Origin: a virus | Virus record (IMG/VR): IMGVR_UViG_3300025313_000008 | Location: 1 to 64,000 of that record | DNA: 64,000 nucleotides | Direction: 5' to 3' (one strand) | Shown here: positions 1-7,864 of the stretch, one piece after another | How positions within the stretch are numbered: the first letter of the stretch is position 1 | Layout: every line of letters starts with the position of its first letter | Position numbers and translations under genes: made by a program | The notes under the pieces: model-generated | The model's database searches: none | Told to the model about the DNA's origin: nothing | The model's input: the letters and a program-made list of their open reading frames with translations, nothing else

Positions 1-85
1 GTCCTTTCTTTATCTTAAGTGCCTGTATGATTTCTTCTTCTCTATGATAATGACCGCTAAACATGTAGATATCTTCTTTAACCAT
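1..85 (-). CDS. partial small hypothetical protein, 3' end beyond the window
   Basis: The first 28 codons of a minus-strand gene are visible, starting MVKEDIYMFSG and running off the left edge. The start codon lies 5 bases after the stop of the upstream gene, in line with the packed small-gene operon. No family is recognised. Confidence 0.5.
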   Translation of the reverse strand, partial: MVKEDIYMFSGHYHREEEIIQALKIKKG

Positions 86-90
86 TTTTT

Positions 91-264
91 TTATCCTCTA
101 AACTCCTTCTTTTCTTTTCTTTCCCATACTTTGATTTCTTTCGACATTAATTTGAGAGTTTGTTTTACATTACCGTTCATACTATGATTCATTATCATAT
201 ATTGACAAGCTCTACAATGAGATAGATGAGATTGTTGTGATGCTATTGCTACTTCGTCTTCCAT
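91..264 (-). CDS. small His/Cys-containing protein, 57 aa
   Basis: The start codon overlaps the stop of the upstream gene (TAATG), which supports translational coupling. The N-terminal third holds a possible metal site (HLSHCRAC) and the C-terminal third is strongly basic (WERKEKKEFRG). The function is unknown. It is one of the many micro-proteins of this region. Confidence 0.5.
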   Translation of the reverse strand: MEDEVAIASQQSHLSHCRACQYMIMNHSMNGNVKQTLKLMSKEIKVWERKEKKEFRG

Positions 265-500
265 TATTTTTTCTTCCTCTTGCTATCTAATGCATATGTA
301 TTATAGGTAAATCTTATTGTTCTCTTTCCATTGTGGAATATTTCTTTTCTCCACGGTTCCATTAACACTTCTTCAATTCCATTTTCTAGAGAAAAATCAT
401 CTGGATATACTCTTTTCTTTAGCATTTTATTTATGATTGATTTTGTATAACGTAATGTGTGCCTCATTGATTTTTCGCTAGCTTCTAATTTACAAGTCAT
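264..500 (-). CDS. basic hypothetical protein, 78 aa
   Basis: I chose the ATG at 500 because it forms an ATGA overlap with the stop of the upstream 30-codon gene. A TTG two codons earlier is possible. The protein is lysine/arginine-rich throughout and ends SKRKKK, so nucleic-acid binding is plausible. No family is recognised. Confidence 0.55.
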   Translation of the reverse strand: MTCKLEASEKSMRHTLRYTKSIINKMLKKRVYPDDFSLENGIEEVLMEPWRKEIFHNGKRTIRFTYNTYALDSKRKKK

Positions 501-589
501 TCGCAATACCCCATTTTTCTACAATACTCCCAATATTTTTTTATATATTGAAGATTTATTCCTATTTTGCCAATAGTGTAATATATCAT
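497..589 (-). CDS. micro-protein, 30 aa
   Basis: This 30-codon frame has an ATGA stop/start overlap at both ends, with the upstream gene at 586 and the downstream gene at 500. That arrangement is typical of real genes here and is the main support. The sequence has two Cys and several aromatic residues (YIKKYWEYCRKMGYC). The function is unknown. Confidence 0.45.
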   Translation of the reverse strand: MIYYTIGKIGINLQYIKKYWEYCRKMGYCE

Positions 590-819
590 TTTATAAACCT
601 CTTCCCAAATATCTTTTCTACTAACGTGGATTTTTGGTTCATTCTAAACTCCAAGTAATTTAAAAATGAATCAGTATGCATTGGTGGTTCATACATCCTT
701 CTTTGTGTTGGAGCATCTATTACATGTGCACCAAGTCTGTGTGTCCAAACTATGCCATTGCCGTCTTTTGTTGAATATGATTCTGCTATTGTGGGTCCTT
801 CTGCTAATTTCTTTTTCAT
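586..819 (-). CDS. hypothetical protein, 77 aa
   Basis: The ATG at 819 overlaps the upstream stop as ATGA and is preferred over an in-frame GTG at 828. The product begins MKKKLAEGPTIAESYS, has no membrane segment, and has a basic C-terminus. No family is recognised. Confidence 0.55.
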   Translation of the reverse strand: MKKKLAEGPTIAESYSTKDGNGIVWTHRLGAHVIDAPTQRRMYEPPMHTDSFLNYLEFRMNQKSTLVEKIFGKRFIK

Positions 820-1106
820 TTTCCACACGTCTCAAAATGTATCCGTTCTTCTTCACTCATGAACTCTTTTGGTACAGTAACAATACGGGCTTCTGTTTCA
901 GTTAATACAACATAGATAAAAATCACATTTTCGTCAATATCATATTCAACTTCATCTACCTTCCAGTTGTCTGCTTGAATTGTTACCAAATCGCCTTTTC
1001 TTGGTATAAATTTTAATTTTGGTTGACCTAATATCCTACATTCCCAATGAGGAATATGCATTGAGTTGTCATCCCAATATCTAGAACGAATCTCTATTTT
1101 ACTCAA
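816..1106 (-). CDS. small beta-rich protein with a PRKGD motif, 96 aa
   Basis: The TTG start overlaps the upstream stop (TTGA). The core reads KFIPRKGDLVTIQADNW followed by alternating hydrophobic strands. It resembles the PREGEVVEI segment of the protein at 14010-14237, so the two look like distant paralogues of a small beta-barrel family common in phage accessory operons. The function is unknown. Confidence 0.6.
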   Translation of the reverse strand: MSKIEIRSRYWDDNSMHIPHWECRILGQPKLKFIPRKGDLVTIQADNWKVDEVEYDIDENVIFIYVVLTETEARIVTVPKEFMSEEERIHFETCGK

Positions 1107-1240
1107 GTAAATCCTCTATTTATAAAATCAATTTTCTTTTGAATAAAATCTACTATTTCTTCTCTTGTCCATTTTTCACTAATTGATTGTTCAAATTCTT
1201 TTTTTAGTTCATCCAATACCATCTCAGATTCTGTTATCAT
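1103..1240 (-). CDS. micro-protein, 45 aa
   Basis: The ATG at 1240 opens a 45-residue frame whose stop overlaps the TTG start of the next gene (TTGA). The sequence is helical and charged, with Glu/Lys-rich stretches and the segment EKWTREEIVDFIQKK. The function is unknown. Confidence 0.5.
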   Translation of the reverse strand: MITESEMVLDELKKEFEQSISEKWTREEIVDFIQKKIDFINRGFT

Positions 1241-1272
1241 TATTATTCCTCTGTTAAATGGCTCATATAAAC

Positions 1273-1515
1273 CTAATCCACTTTATCCAATACTTCACGA
1301 ATTGTACTGGCATATTCTATATCTATTCTTTCCAAATTTGGCAATTCATCCTCAAATGTGCTTGCCCTACATATACATTGCTTATTATCGCATTGAATGG
1401 CATGATCTATTAGCCAATGAGTTATGTATCTATAACTTCTAAATAGTTCTATCTGATGTGGAGTGAGTTTTACATCGCGTACTATTTTGTTTCTTCTACT
1501 TTGTCTTTGGTTCAT
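1273..1515 (-). CDS. basic Cys-containing protein, 80 aa
   Basis: The start MNQRQSRRNK at 1515 directly follows the stop of the upstream zinc micro-protein. A longer upstream frame would overlap that gene almost entirely and is rejected. The middle contains a Cys cluster (CDNKQCIC) and the C-terminus is acidic. No family is recognised. Confidence 0.55.
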   Translation of the reverse strand: MNQRQSRRNKIVRDVKLTPHQIELFRSYRYITHWLIDHAIQCDNKQCICRASTFEDELPNLERIDIEYASTIREVLDKVD

Positions 1516-1516
1516 T

Positions 1517-1627
1517 TTAACACCTATGAACACGCATTGGACAACCGGCTTTATGTTCTTTACCAGTGCTACCAAAACAGTTACTATATTCTACCCCACA
1601 ATAATGACATATCATTGCTCTAACCAT
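1517..1627 (-). CDS. zinc micro-protein, 36 aa
   Basis: This 36-residue frame carries CHYC, further Cys at mid-length, and a C-terminal GCPMRVHRC. That is enough Cys/His for one zinc knuckle. It sits between two genes with only 1-2 bases to spare. The role is unknown; it is one of many zinc micro-proteins in this window. Confidence 0.55.
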   Translation of the reverse strand: MVRAMICHYCGVEYSNCFGSTGKEHKAGCPMRVHRC

Positions 1628-1628
1628 A

Positions 1629-1859
1629 TTACTTCACCATACTATCTAATACCCTACCTATAATCCTTTCGACATATTCGTTTAAATATATTTGACCATG
1701 ATAAATGTCGCCAGCAATATCGGCTTTAAACGTTACTATATCACCTTCAATCTCCTGCCTAATATTTCTAATCGCGAAGATTGTACCATTTGGAGTTTCA
1801 TGTATCTCTATATCTTTAGAATGATCTATTGTTGGTGTATAATAACCTTCTTCATTCAT
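1629..1859 (-). CDS. beta-rich hypothetical protein, 76 aa
   Basis: The ATG at 1859 is chosen because it overlaps the end of the upstream DnaJ-like zinc protein. Starting further upstream would overlap that protein by over 50 bases. The body alternates hydrophobic and charged residues (GDIVTFKADIAGDIYHGQI), which suggests a small beta-barrel. The function is unknown. Confidence 0.55.
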   Translation of the reverse strand: MNEEGYYTPTIDHSKDIEIHETPNGTIFAIRNIRQEIEGDIVTFKADIAGDIYHGQIYLNEYVERIIGRVLDSMVK

Positions 1860-2037
1860 ATAGCCATCCTCTACCATTACAGTGTCCACATACTTGTGAA
1901 TCATCTAATCTTTCTTCCCTTGTAAAATAGAATATTCCCTTACCTTTACATACTTCACACATTGGCAAAGTATACATATTGTCTAAGTAAATTTTTGGTT
2001 TTCCACCATGATACATCTCAACGTAATAATCATTCAT
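1852..2037 (-). CDS. DnaJ-type zinc protein, 61 aa
   Basis: Two CxxCxGxG-like repeats are visible (CEVCKGKG and CGHCNGRG), separated by about 19 residues. This matches one zinc centre of the DnaJ Cys-rich domain. There is no J domain. The ATG overlaps the upstream stop. The same motif recurs at 27916-30753 and in the prohead protease at 59816-61933, so the virus uses this fold repeatedly. The role is probably protein or nucleic-acid binding. Confidence 0.65.
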   Translation of the reverse strand: MNDYYVEMYHGGKPKIYLDNMYTLPMCEVCKGKGIFYFTREERLDDSQVCGHCNGRGWLYE

Positions 2038-2371
2038 ATTCCTTCATACACTCCCATTGTACATCATGCTGACATATCATTGGTTTTGGTGCTTCATCAC
2101 CCTTTACCATTAATATGAGACGCTCTGTATACATTATTTTATCACATTTCTTATCATGTTCTACTATTGCATAATAACCAGTTTTGGGTATTTTATCCCC
2201 GTTAAATACACGAATAATCTTTTCTGGAAAAAAGAATTTCCATTCCTTATAATGATTTCTTTTGAAGCATTTTTTATGATAATCATGCATTGTTATATCT
2301 TCTTCTAATCCAGCACTACATTGTTGTTGCCATGAAAATATCCTCTTTTTACAACCATTACATTTTTTCAT
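2030..2371 (-). CDS. LIM-like Cys/His-rich protein, 113 aa
   Basis: The N-terminus has CNGCKKRIFSWQQQC, then HDYHKKC, giving a C-x2-C ... C ... H-x2-H-x3-C spacing like a LIM or treble-clef zinc site. A second Cys/His group lies at the C-terminus (CQHDVQWEC). The start overlaps the upstream 37-aa gene as ATGA. It could be a DNA- or protein-interaction module. The function is unknown. Confidence 0.6.
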   Translation of the reverse strand: MKKCNGCKKRIFSWQQQCSAGLEEDITMHDYHKKCFKRNHYKEWKFFFPEKIIRVFNGDKIPKTGYYAIVEHDKKCDKIMYTERLILMVKGDEAPKPMICQHDVQWECMKEYE

Positions 2372-2481
2372 TCTTCCTCACAATATTTTTTATACTCTTT
2401 TGGATAATGTTCTATAGCCCATTGTCTTTCCTCGTCAGAACATATACATGTTATATTATCACAACCAAAACAGGGTTTCAT
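2368..2481 (-). CDS. Cys-rich micro-protein, 37 aa
   Basis: The frame begins MKPCFGCDNITCICSD, with five Cys in the first 14 residues, and ends KKYCEEE. The stop overlaps the next start as ATGA. It probably binds one metal ion. The role is unknown. Confidence 0.5.
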   Translation of the reverse strand: MKPCFGCDNITCICSDEERQWAIEHYPKEYKKYCEEE

Positions 2482-2485
2482 TTTT

Positions 2486-2683
2486 TTACACCCATTTAAT
2501 TTCCCCAAGGGATGTTAACGCAATTAACCATATAAACGTAAGGAGAATACTACTAATAATGAGAAATCCTAAAAGCTCTTCTTTCTTTGCATTAAGATTT
2601 AGAATTAGGAAGATGATATGAACACCAATAAATCCTATCCAACCTAATATTGTGATAACTAAGGAAGATGTTATTTCAATCAT
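2486..2683 (-). CDS. small membrane protein with two TM segments, 65 aa
   Basis: Two hydrophobic stretches of about 20 residues (roughly 8-28 and 38-60) flank a short charged loop (NLNAKKEE). The start overlaps the upstream stop as ATGA. A two-TM protein of this size in a virus could be holin-like or a membrane anchor, but nothing specific supports either. Confidence 0.6.
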   Translation of the reverse strand: MIEITSSLVITILGWIGFIGVHIIFLILNLNAKKEELLGFLIISSILLTFIWLIALTSLGEIKWV

Positions 2684-2823
2684 TTCCCCTTACCATCCAA
2701 CCAGCAATCACAACATACCTCATGTCTATCAGGTATAGTCCATAATTTATTACAACTTGGACACTTTTTTATCATTACATTACAACCGCAATCACATACT
2801 TGTCCTTCTACCCAATCACTCAT
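2680..2823 (-). CDS. Cys-rich zinc micro-protein, 47 aa
   Basis: Three Cys pairs are visible: CDCGC near residue 10, CPSC at 21, and CCDC near 37, with a His between. This could hold two zinc ions. It has ATGA overlaps on both sides. The function is unknown. Confidence 0.6.
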   Translation of the reverse strand: MSDWVEGQVCDCGCNVMIKKCPSCNKLWTIPDRHEVCCDCWLDGKGK

Positions 2824-2972
2824 TTTCGCTCTTCCTCTATCTTCACTAATTGGTTATAAAAATCTTTAGGATCTATATTTGCCATATAACGCTTGTAATA
2901 GTCTTCTCGCCTCATTGGATTACTCATATTTACTGGAATTGGTTCATCTAGAAATTCTTCATATGTTTGCAT
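2820..2972 (-). CDS. hypothetical micro-protein, 50 aa
   Basis: The ATG at 2972 opens a frame reading MQTYEEFLDEPIPVNMSNPM, then a basic Tyr-rich helix. The stop overlaps the next start (ATGA). No Cys and no membrane segment are present. The function is unknown. Confidence 0.5.
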   Translation of the reverse strand: MQTYEEFLDEPIPVNMSNPMRREDYYKRYMANIDPKDFYNQLVKIEEERK

Positions 2973-2974
2973 AT

Positions 2975-3181
2975 TTACCACCCATACGGCAAAAGCTTCT
3001 TATCAAATGGCAATGGATCTGGATTTATTATATGACAAAATTCATTAAATGTTACATTCCTATCTCTTTTCATTCTACTTAATAGCGTTTCTTGTCTTTC
3101 TATTGCTTCCTCTAATTCTTTGTACTTTATCTGTAATTCTTTTACTCTTGCCTTTTCTTTCTTGGTAAATTTAGTTTTCAT
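2975..3181 (-). CDS. coiled-coil protein, 68 aa
   Basis: Residues 3-45 form one amphipathic charged helix (KEKARVKELQIKYKELEEAI), followed by a Pro-rich tail. A short coiled-coil oligomerisation protein is likely. It is adjacent to a putative winged-helix regulator. Confidence 0.55.
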   Translation of the reverse strand: MKTKFTKKEKARVKELQIKYKELEEAIERQETLLSRMKRDRNVTFNEFCHIINPDPLPFDKKLLPYGW

Positions 3182-3540
3182 TAATATCGCTCATTCCTTA
3201 AAACTTTTATTGCATATTCCCTGTTTAACAAATAAAGTGGTTTCTTAACTGTAGTAATGCTTCTATCCGTATGTACTTTTATCTTTGGTAATCTTTTCAT
3301 TTCTAAAACTCCCTTTCTTACTAATTGGGATATTGAAGCATGGATTGTTAGATAATTGGATGGAAATCTCATATTTACTAAATCATATATTTCTTTCTTC
3401 AAATATCTTTTATTTGGACTATCTATCAGCGTTGTGAGTATTTTTCTATGTGTATTGCTTGGAGCAAACATGTTATCAGCATATGATGTTCCTTCTCCAC
3501 TTACCCGCCTATAAGTAGATCCACATGTAGGACATCTCAT
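3181..3540 (-). CDS. zinc-plus-winged-helix putative transcription regulator, 119 aa
   Basis: The N-terminus carries CPTC. Residues about 30-80 fit a winged helix: a helix ending in TTLIDSPNKRYLKKEIYDLV, a recognition-type helix, then ISQLVRKGVLEMKRLPK as the wing. This layout suggests a small viral DNA-binding regulator. Assignment is from pattern only; the CxxC has no obvious partner pair. Confidence 0.55.
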   Translation of the reverse strand: MRCPTCGSTYRRVSGEGTSYADNMFAPSNTHRKILTTLIDSPNKRYLKKEIYDLVNMRFPSNYLTIHASISQLVRKGVLEMKRLPKIKVHTDRSITTVKKPLYLLNREYAIKVLRNERY

Positions 3541-3755
3541 TTCTTTTCCTCTTTCTTAATGAAATAGCTCACTTCGGGTAAATTATCTGTTTCTAATATT
3601 CCTTCAAATTTCAAGTCTCCACCTTCAAAATACATTTTTGTTATTTCACCTATTTTCTTGTCATTCTTCATTATTGGTTTTCCTTCGATATTTTCTCCTA
3701 ATTCAAATGATTCATTGCCAATTTTAATAAACCCTTTCACGTTAACCTTTTTCAT
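3537..3755 (-). CDS. hypothetical protein, 72 aa
   Basis: A short beta-rich protein with alternating hydrophobic strands (KGFIKIGNESFELGENI) and a Lys/Glu tail. The start codon touches the stop of the upstream gene. No family is recognised. Confidence 0.5.
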   Translation of the reverse strand: MKKVNVKGFIKIGNESFELGENIEGKPIMKNDKKIGEITKMYFEGGDLKFEGILETDNLPEVSYFIKKEEKK

Positions 3756-4141
3756 TAATGATCACTTTCCATTGTAAGTATTTGATAAACTCCCACTTTC
3801 TTCATCCACCAACTTACTGCCTGCATGAACTCAGTTTCGGATATCTCTTTATCACTATCACTTGAACGATCATTATACCATGTTTCCAGATTAACGCCAT
3901 AATATTTATCATGATAATACTTCCAATTTTCTACTAATACTTGTGAATCTCTCCAATCATCTTTCAATACACGATAAAAAGATTTCTTCTCATCATTAAA
4001 GTCATATGTTTTAAAGTATTTGCCTACCTTTCCCTGTAATGTTTTTACAACATTTTGTTCTTCCTTATCATGTTTTTCTTTCTCTCGTCTATATGTAATC
4101 TCATTAGCTTTCACTATGATTTCATCTTCTTCTGTTGTCAT
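3755..4141 (-). CDS. hypothetical charged protein, 128 aa
   Basis: A long N-terminal charged helix (about residues 1-45) precedes an aromatic-rich region (ENWKYYHDKYYGVNLETWY). There are no Cys and no TM. It overlaps its neighbours by 1-4 bases, so it belongs to the operon that includes the terminase-like fragment at 4347-4670. Confidence 0.55.
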   Translation of the reverse strand: MTTEEDEIIVKANEITYRREKEKHDKEEQNVVKTLQGKVGKYFKTYDFNDEKKSFYRVLKDDWRDSQVLVENWKYYHDKYYGVNLETWYNDRSSDSDKEISETEFMQAVSWWMKKVGVYQILTMESDH

Positions 4142-4350
4142 GATTTAAACCTCACATGATCTCCAGCGAAAAAACAAAGTATTGTTGCTAATATTCCAAA
4201 TACACTAATACAAGCACCTATAGCAAAAATAAAAGCATGAACTATACTAGCGGTTATACTATTGGTAGATACTATTGATACCCACATCAATGTTCCTATT
4301 ATTGTAATTATCCCCGTAAATTGATAATCCTTAATTGGTACTTCTATCAT
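4138..4350 (-). CDS. small membrane protein with two TM segments, 70 aa
   Basis: Two hydrophobic segments (about residues 12-30 and 38-62) have a short loop between them and a basic C-terminus (DHVRFKS). The start overlaps the upstream stop as ATGA. It could be a membrane or lysis accessory protein; there is no family match. Confidence 0.55.
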   Translation of the reverse strand: MIEVPIKDYQFTGIITIIGTLMWVSIVSTNSITASIVHAFIFAIGACISVFGILATILCFFAGDHVRFKS

Positions 4351-4670
4351 TTTTCATTATCGCCCAAATATTCTTTAAGTATTTCAAACAATTTTAATGC
4401 TTCTTCTATCTCATAAAGAGATAATCGATATAAATCCTGATGTACATATCTTTTTGCTCTCTTTAAACGTTTTTGCATATCACCTATTGGATCTTTAAAT
4501 TCATCCAACCATAATTGAGTTAATGATTTTCCTTGTACATTATGATATTCTGCGTGATCTGTTGCAACATATATTATTGAACCTTTTTTTAACTTAATTT
4601 TTCCTATTTTGGGAATAGACAACAATGAATTTCTTGATATTCTTGAATGTGATATTTTCTTCTTTACCAT
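4347..4670 (-). CDS. terminase ATPase fragment-like protein, 107 aa
   Basis: Residues about 20-60 read IGKIKLKKGSIIYVATDHAE, then VQGKSLTQLWLDEFKD. They align almost without gaps to the large terminase at 5086-6924 (VGEISLKNGSVMYMVTDHNQ, then VEGKSLDHVMLDEAQ). The copy therefore spans the strands leading into Walker B, keeping LDE. It has no Walker A and no nuclease domain. The C-terminal half is a new charged helical region. It heads a small operon with its own TATA box. It may be a regulator or decoy of packaging, or a decayed duplication kept as a micro-gene. Confidence 0.7.
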   Translation of the reverse strand: MVKKKISHSRISRNSLLSIPKIGKIKLKKGSIIYVATDHAEYHNVQGKSLTQLWLDEFKDPIGDMQKRLKRAKRYVHQDLYRLSLYEIEEALKLFEILKEYLGDNEK

Positions 4671-4693
4671 TTCATTTATTGAGTTGGATAGAT

Positions 4694-4741
4694 AATATAT
4701 ACTAATGCTTTAGTATCATAAGACCACCGATCTTTATATAC
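4694..4741 (-). promoter_or_regulatory. two TATA-type promoters upstream of the 4670 gene
   Basis: Reading the minus strand, AGTATATATTATC lies about 27 bases before the ATG at 4670, the spacing of a leaderless archaeal transcript. A second, stronger box (TAGTATATAAAGATC) lies about 35 bases further upstream. The stretch 4671-4878 holds no convincing gene. Confidence 0.5.
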
Positions 4742-4878
4742 TATTGTGGTAATTTGATACTAAAATGTTAATGGGGTATTTGTATTATGGCACCCCTACC
4801 ACAACGAGAATTCCGAAACAGCGTTTCTATTCTGCTATTTCTTCACCCAAGGTTCTTTAGTAACATACGTAATATAAA

Positions 4879-5058
4879 CTATACTTCTATGTAATCTGCT
4901 ATTTTGTTTTGTGACATTCCACACTTTACGCATCTCTTATCAATGAAATAATGTGTTTTACTTCCATGTTTTCTCTTTTCACACGGCGCTAGTTCACCAC
5001 AATATTTACATGTAATACTTGGCGGATTATCTGAACAGAATAAATGTGTGTGATCCAA
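4879..5058 (-). CDS. zinc-ribbon protein with TTG start, 59 aa
   Basis: This frame follows the large terminase gene after 27 bases and has CKYC, then C, then CVKCG, with His residues between. That fits a zinc ribbon. The only reasonable start is TTG at 5058, since an in-frame stop lies upstream. The function is unknown. Confidence 0.5.
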   Translation of the reverse strand: MDHTHLFCSDNPPSITCKYCGELAPCEKRKHGSKTHYFIDKRCVKCGMSQNKIADYIEV

Positions 5059-5085
5059 TGTTATTATATTTACTTTTCCCTAATA

Positions 5086-6924
5086 TTAACCATTGTTCCC
5101 CACAGATACCCACGAATACGATTGGTGAATATCTAAACATTTTTTCGCCAAAATACAACTCACTAAACTGTCGGGAGGATGTGAAAATTTTTTCGACTTT
5201 TTTTGAGTGGCGTCTGCACTTACATCTTCGTCTGGCTTTTCAGGTAAATCAACTCTGACTAACTTAGTCCAGTCATTTAGAATAAAGTCTAATTTATCTC
5301 TACTATCCGGATGATTTGGTATCATAAATCTAGGTCTTGTATAGTCTTCTACAAGCGGATTATCTGGATGTGGCACATATTCTCCTAAAAAGTCTACAAA
5401 CTCCTGTATCATTGTGCTTTTATCTAGTGTTACTTTTGGTACTTCATCACCATGTTCGTCTATCTTTCTTGTGAACTCTAATAGTGGTTTTGTTTCATCG
5501 CCTATTGTTCTTGAACCATAGAATTTATTTTCTCCTACACCCGCATATAATTTACCAGTTAATCTATTGGCACTACCGCTTTGTATTGCCTTTATTTGGT
5601 TTGCTCCGTATCCAAGGTCTCCCATACCTATATCACATTTTGCTACTTTAAACATCCAATTAATATATTCGGCTTGATCCATTTGATTTTCTCCGGGTCT
5701 GGGCTCAAGGAGTGCTAATTGCACTCTATTGTAGTTTGTTTGTACTTTATCACCTTCTTTTATTCTCCATACTATAAAGATAGCGATAACAGTTTGTGAT
5801 GGGCTTCCAGAACCAAAATCAACTCCCATACAAATAGCTACTTGTTTTCCATATGTATCCTTGATATCTCCTATTTGCTCCGGCGTTAATAACTGCAGAT
5901 AAGGATATGGGTTCATACAAATTTCTATCATTTCTCGTGTAATTGGTCTTCTTTCTGCTTTGTAAAAACCACCCATTACATGTGATGTATAAAGTGAACG
6001 ACTCATGTGTTTTCTACGCCATTCTATCGAATATTGTGGATCTACATCATAGTCATTAATTGCTGATTCTATTGTAAGTGGAATAGTTGGAAATATTGTT
6101 TGTGGTAAATAATAGCCATGCCAGTGTACTGCCCTTGGGTTTGTTACTTCCCAATGTCCGCGCAATACTTCTTTCAAGTATTCGCCTATAATGAGTCCAT
6201 GCTTTTCTCTCTTTAGGTGGTCTTTGACTAATCCAAATTGTAGTTTTTCTCTCCAATTAAGGTCATCATATATCCACTTTCGTTGATCTGTTCTACGCCA
6301 TAATTCCTCATATGGTGATCCACTTTCTCCACCAATTCCTAATACAGTTACCTTACCCATTGTTTGTGACATTGTTAATGTTACCCTATCAAAGTTTTGT
6401 ATATCTTGGTATTGGGCTTCATCTAACATTACATGATCCAATGATTTACCTTCTACATGTCCATATTGGTTGTGGTCTGTTACCATATACATTACTGATC
6501 CGTTCTTTAGTGATATTTCCCCGACGTTACCAAGCTTATGTCTTGGAAATAGCTTTAAAATTGGATTTGGTTCAAACGTACCATATTGTAATTTCTGCCT
6601 TGAATAACCCGATCTAGATACATCGTCATATGTTACATAACATGATTGAAATCCTGCAAATGCAGTCGTTTCAAATGCTAGAATATCAGTAGTGTAAGTA
6701 GATTTGAATATCTGTCTTCCTCCAATAATCATCTTATTTGGGTTATTATCCCTATAAATGTCCTCCCAGAAAGGAGCAACTAAAAATGACCGAGGTCTGC
6801 CTTCTACAAGTGGTCTTGCTTCTTCTATCCACCTTAGCGGTTCTGTAGGTAAAACGGGTAAATCACTTATTTGTTTGATCTTTTCCGCTAGGATCTTCTC
6901 TATATCATCCATATCATAAGGCAT
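5086..6924 (-). CDS. terL: large terminase subunit (DNA-packaging ATPase/nuclease)
   Basis: The 612-residue length is normal for TerL. The P-loop is the variant GGRQIFKST near residue 68, as in many phage terminases where the classic GxxGxGK is altered. Walker B is VMLDEAQ near residue 168. A motif III-like segment (VTVLGIGGESG) follows. The C-terminal RNase H-like nuclease begins with MGVDFGSGSPSQT and continues with DIGMGDLGYGANQI, supplying the metal-binding Asp residues. The enzyme translocates viral DNA into the prohead and cuts it. The stop codon overlaps nothing downstream. The upstream small subunit ends at the start codon. Confidence 0.93.
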   Translation of the reverse strand: MPYDMDDIEKILAEKIKQISDLPVLPTEPLRWIEEARPLVEGRPRSFLVAPFWEDIYRDNNPNKMIIGGRQIFKSTYTTDILAFETTAFAGFQSCYVTYDDVSRSGYSRQKLQYGTFEPNPILKLFPRHKLGNVGEISLKNGSVMYMVTDHNQYGHVEGKSLDHVMLDEAQYQDIQNFDRVTLTMSQTMGKVTVLGIGGESGSPYEELWRRTDQRKWIYDDLNWREKLQFGLVKDHLKREKHGLIIGEYLKEVLRGHWEVTNPRAVHWHGYYLPQTIFPTIPLTIESAINDYDVDPQYSIEWRRKHMSRSLYTSHVMGGFYKAERRPITREMIEICMNPYPYLQLLTPEQIGDIKDTYGKQVAICMGVDFGSGSPSQTVIAIFIVWRIKEGDKVQTNYNRVQLALLEPRPGENQMDQAEYINWMFKVAKCDIGMGDLGYGANQIKAIQSGSANRLTGKLYAGVGENKFYGSRTIGDETKPLLEFTRKIDEHGDEVPKVTLDKSTMIQEFVDFLGEYVPHPDNPLVEDYTRPRFMIPNHPDSRDKLDFILNDWTKLVRVDLPEKPDEDVSADATQKKSKKFSHPPDSLVSCILAKKCLDIHQSYSWVSVGNNG

Positions 6925-7562
6925 TATTCTTCACCTTTTTCCTCTTCTTCTTTTTCTTGTAGTTTGTTGATAATGTTCTGCAGTTCGGGTTTATCATAGG
7001 TTTTAGTAGTGTTTTCTTTAATAAATTGTTTTAGTGACCATACCGTTTCTGTCTTATTGGCTAATTGTGTGTATTCCTTGGTTGCTTGCATTAAAATTCG
7101 TTCATTATTCTGTTTAACTGAATGATAAATTGATTCATTTTGTAGCCTTAATCTCATTACATCGGCTTCGGTTGGATCATTTTCTCCTTCTGTTGATATT
7201 GCATTAATTTCTACATTTCTAGCATTATAATTAGATTCGGCTATTGCAATCTCTTCACTACATCTTGTTCCAATTTTTTTAAATTCTTGTAATGCTTCAT
7301 GATGATCTACTATAAATTCGCCTGTTAATACCCTATTTTCAATGAAATCTCTACCCTCTTCGCGTATTCGCTGTATATCCCTTCCTATTGTTGCTTCAGA
7401 TATATTTAGATATTCATAGTTGTTATCCTTTAACCACTTTGATATAGATACCGCTTTCTTATATCCAGCATCTTGTAATTGCTTTACTAATGAAATACGC
7501 CTATTGATTTTTTCTTCATCTGTGAGGTTATTTCCATCATTGCCCGTGCCTGTTTCCATCAT
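6924..7562 (-). CDS. small terminase subunit-like protein
   Basis: The 212-residue protein sits directly upstream of TerL, with stop and start touching. The N-terminal part has a DNA-binding helix-turn-helix pattern (ISKWLKDNNYEYLNISEATI, then RDIQRIREEG). The middle and C-terminal parts are long charged helices suited to ring oligomerisation. Such proteins recognise the packaging site. Assignment rests on position and architecture, not on family sequence. The 770-base gap upstream would be a natural place for pac. Confidence 0.72.
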   Translation of the reverse strand: MMETGTGNDGNNLTDEEKINRRISLVKQLQDAGYKKAVSISKWLKDNNYEYLNISEATIGRDIQRIREEGRDFIENRVLTGEFIVDHHEALQEFKKIGTRCSEEIAIAESNYNARNVEINAISTEGENDPTEADVMRLRLQNESIYHSVKQNNERILMQATKEYTQLANKTETVWSLKQFIKENTTKTYDKPELQNIINKLQEKEEEEKGEE

Positions 7563-7832
7563 TAAACCATCACTATGTATTTACCATATAAGCATATATT
7601 ACCTTTTAGGCGTCACATGGGGTATTTTTTTGTGAATTATCTATTCATTAGCTTAGCCTAATTGTTATTAAGTAATTGCCGGTTTCTTAATAAAAAGTGT
7701 ATCGGAAGCAATCATGAATACCTGATTCTTTGCCAAAAACCTGATTGTTTAACAATAAAGTTATAGCCTATAGAGTTATTGCTTTAGTCTAGACTTTTAT
7801 GGACTTGTCGGCTTTGTCTTAGACAGATATCC

Positions 7833-7864
7833 AAAAAACGTTGATCTACTGAACAAGATCAACG
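7833..7864 (-). terminator. stem-loop followed by T-run
   Basis: On the minus strand CGTTGATCT pairs with AGATCAACG (9 bp, 8-base loop), followed directly by TTTTTT. It overlaps the last codons of the small gene at 7859-8017. The shape is that of an intrinsic terminator. In archaea the T-run alone may suffice. Confidence 0.55.

Noticed and set aside
4780-4870. Short plus-strand frame starting ATGGCACCCC
   Set aside because: About 30 codons, no promoter, no motif, and opposite to the expected direction of the region.
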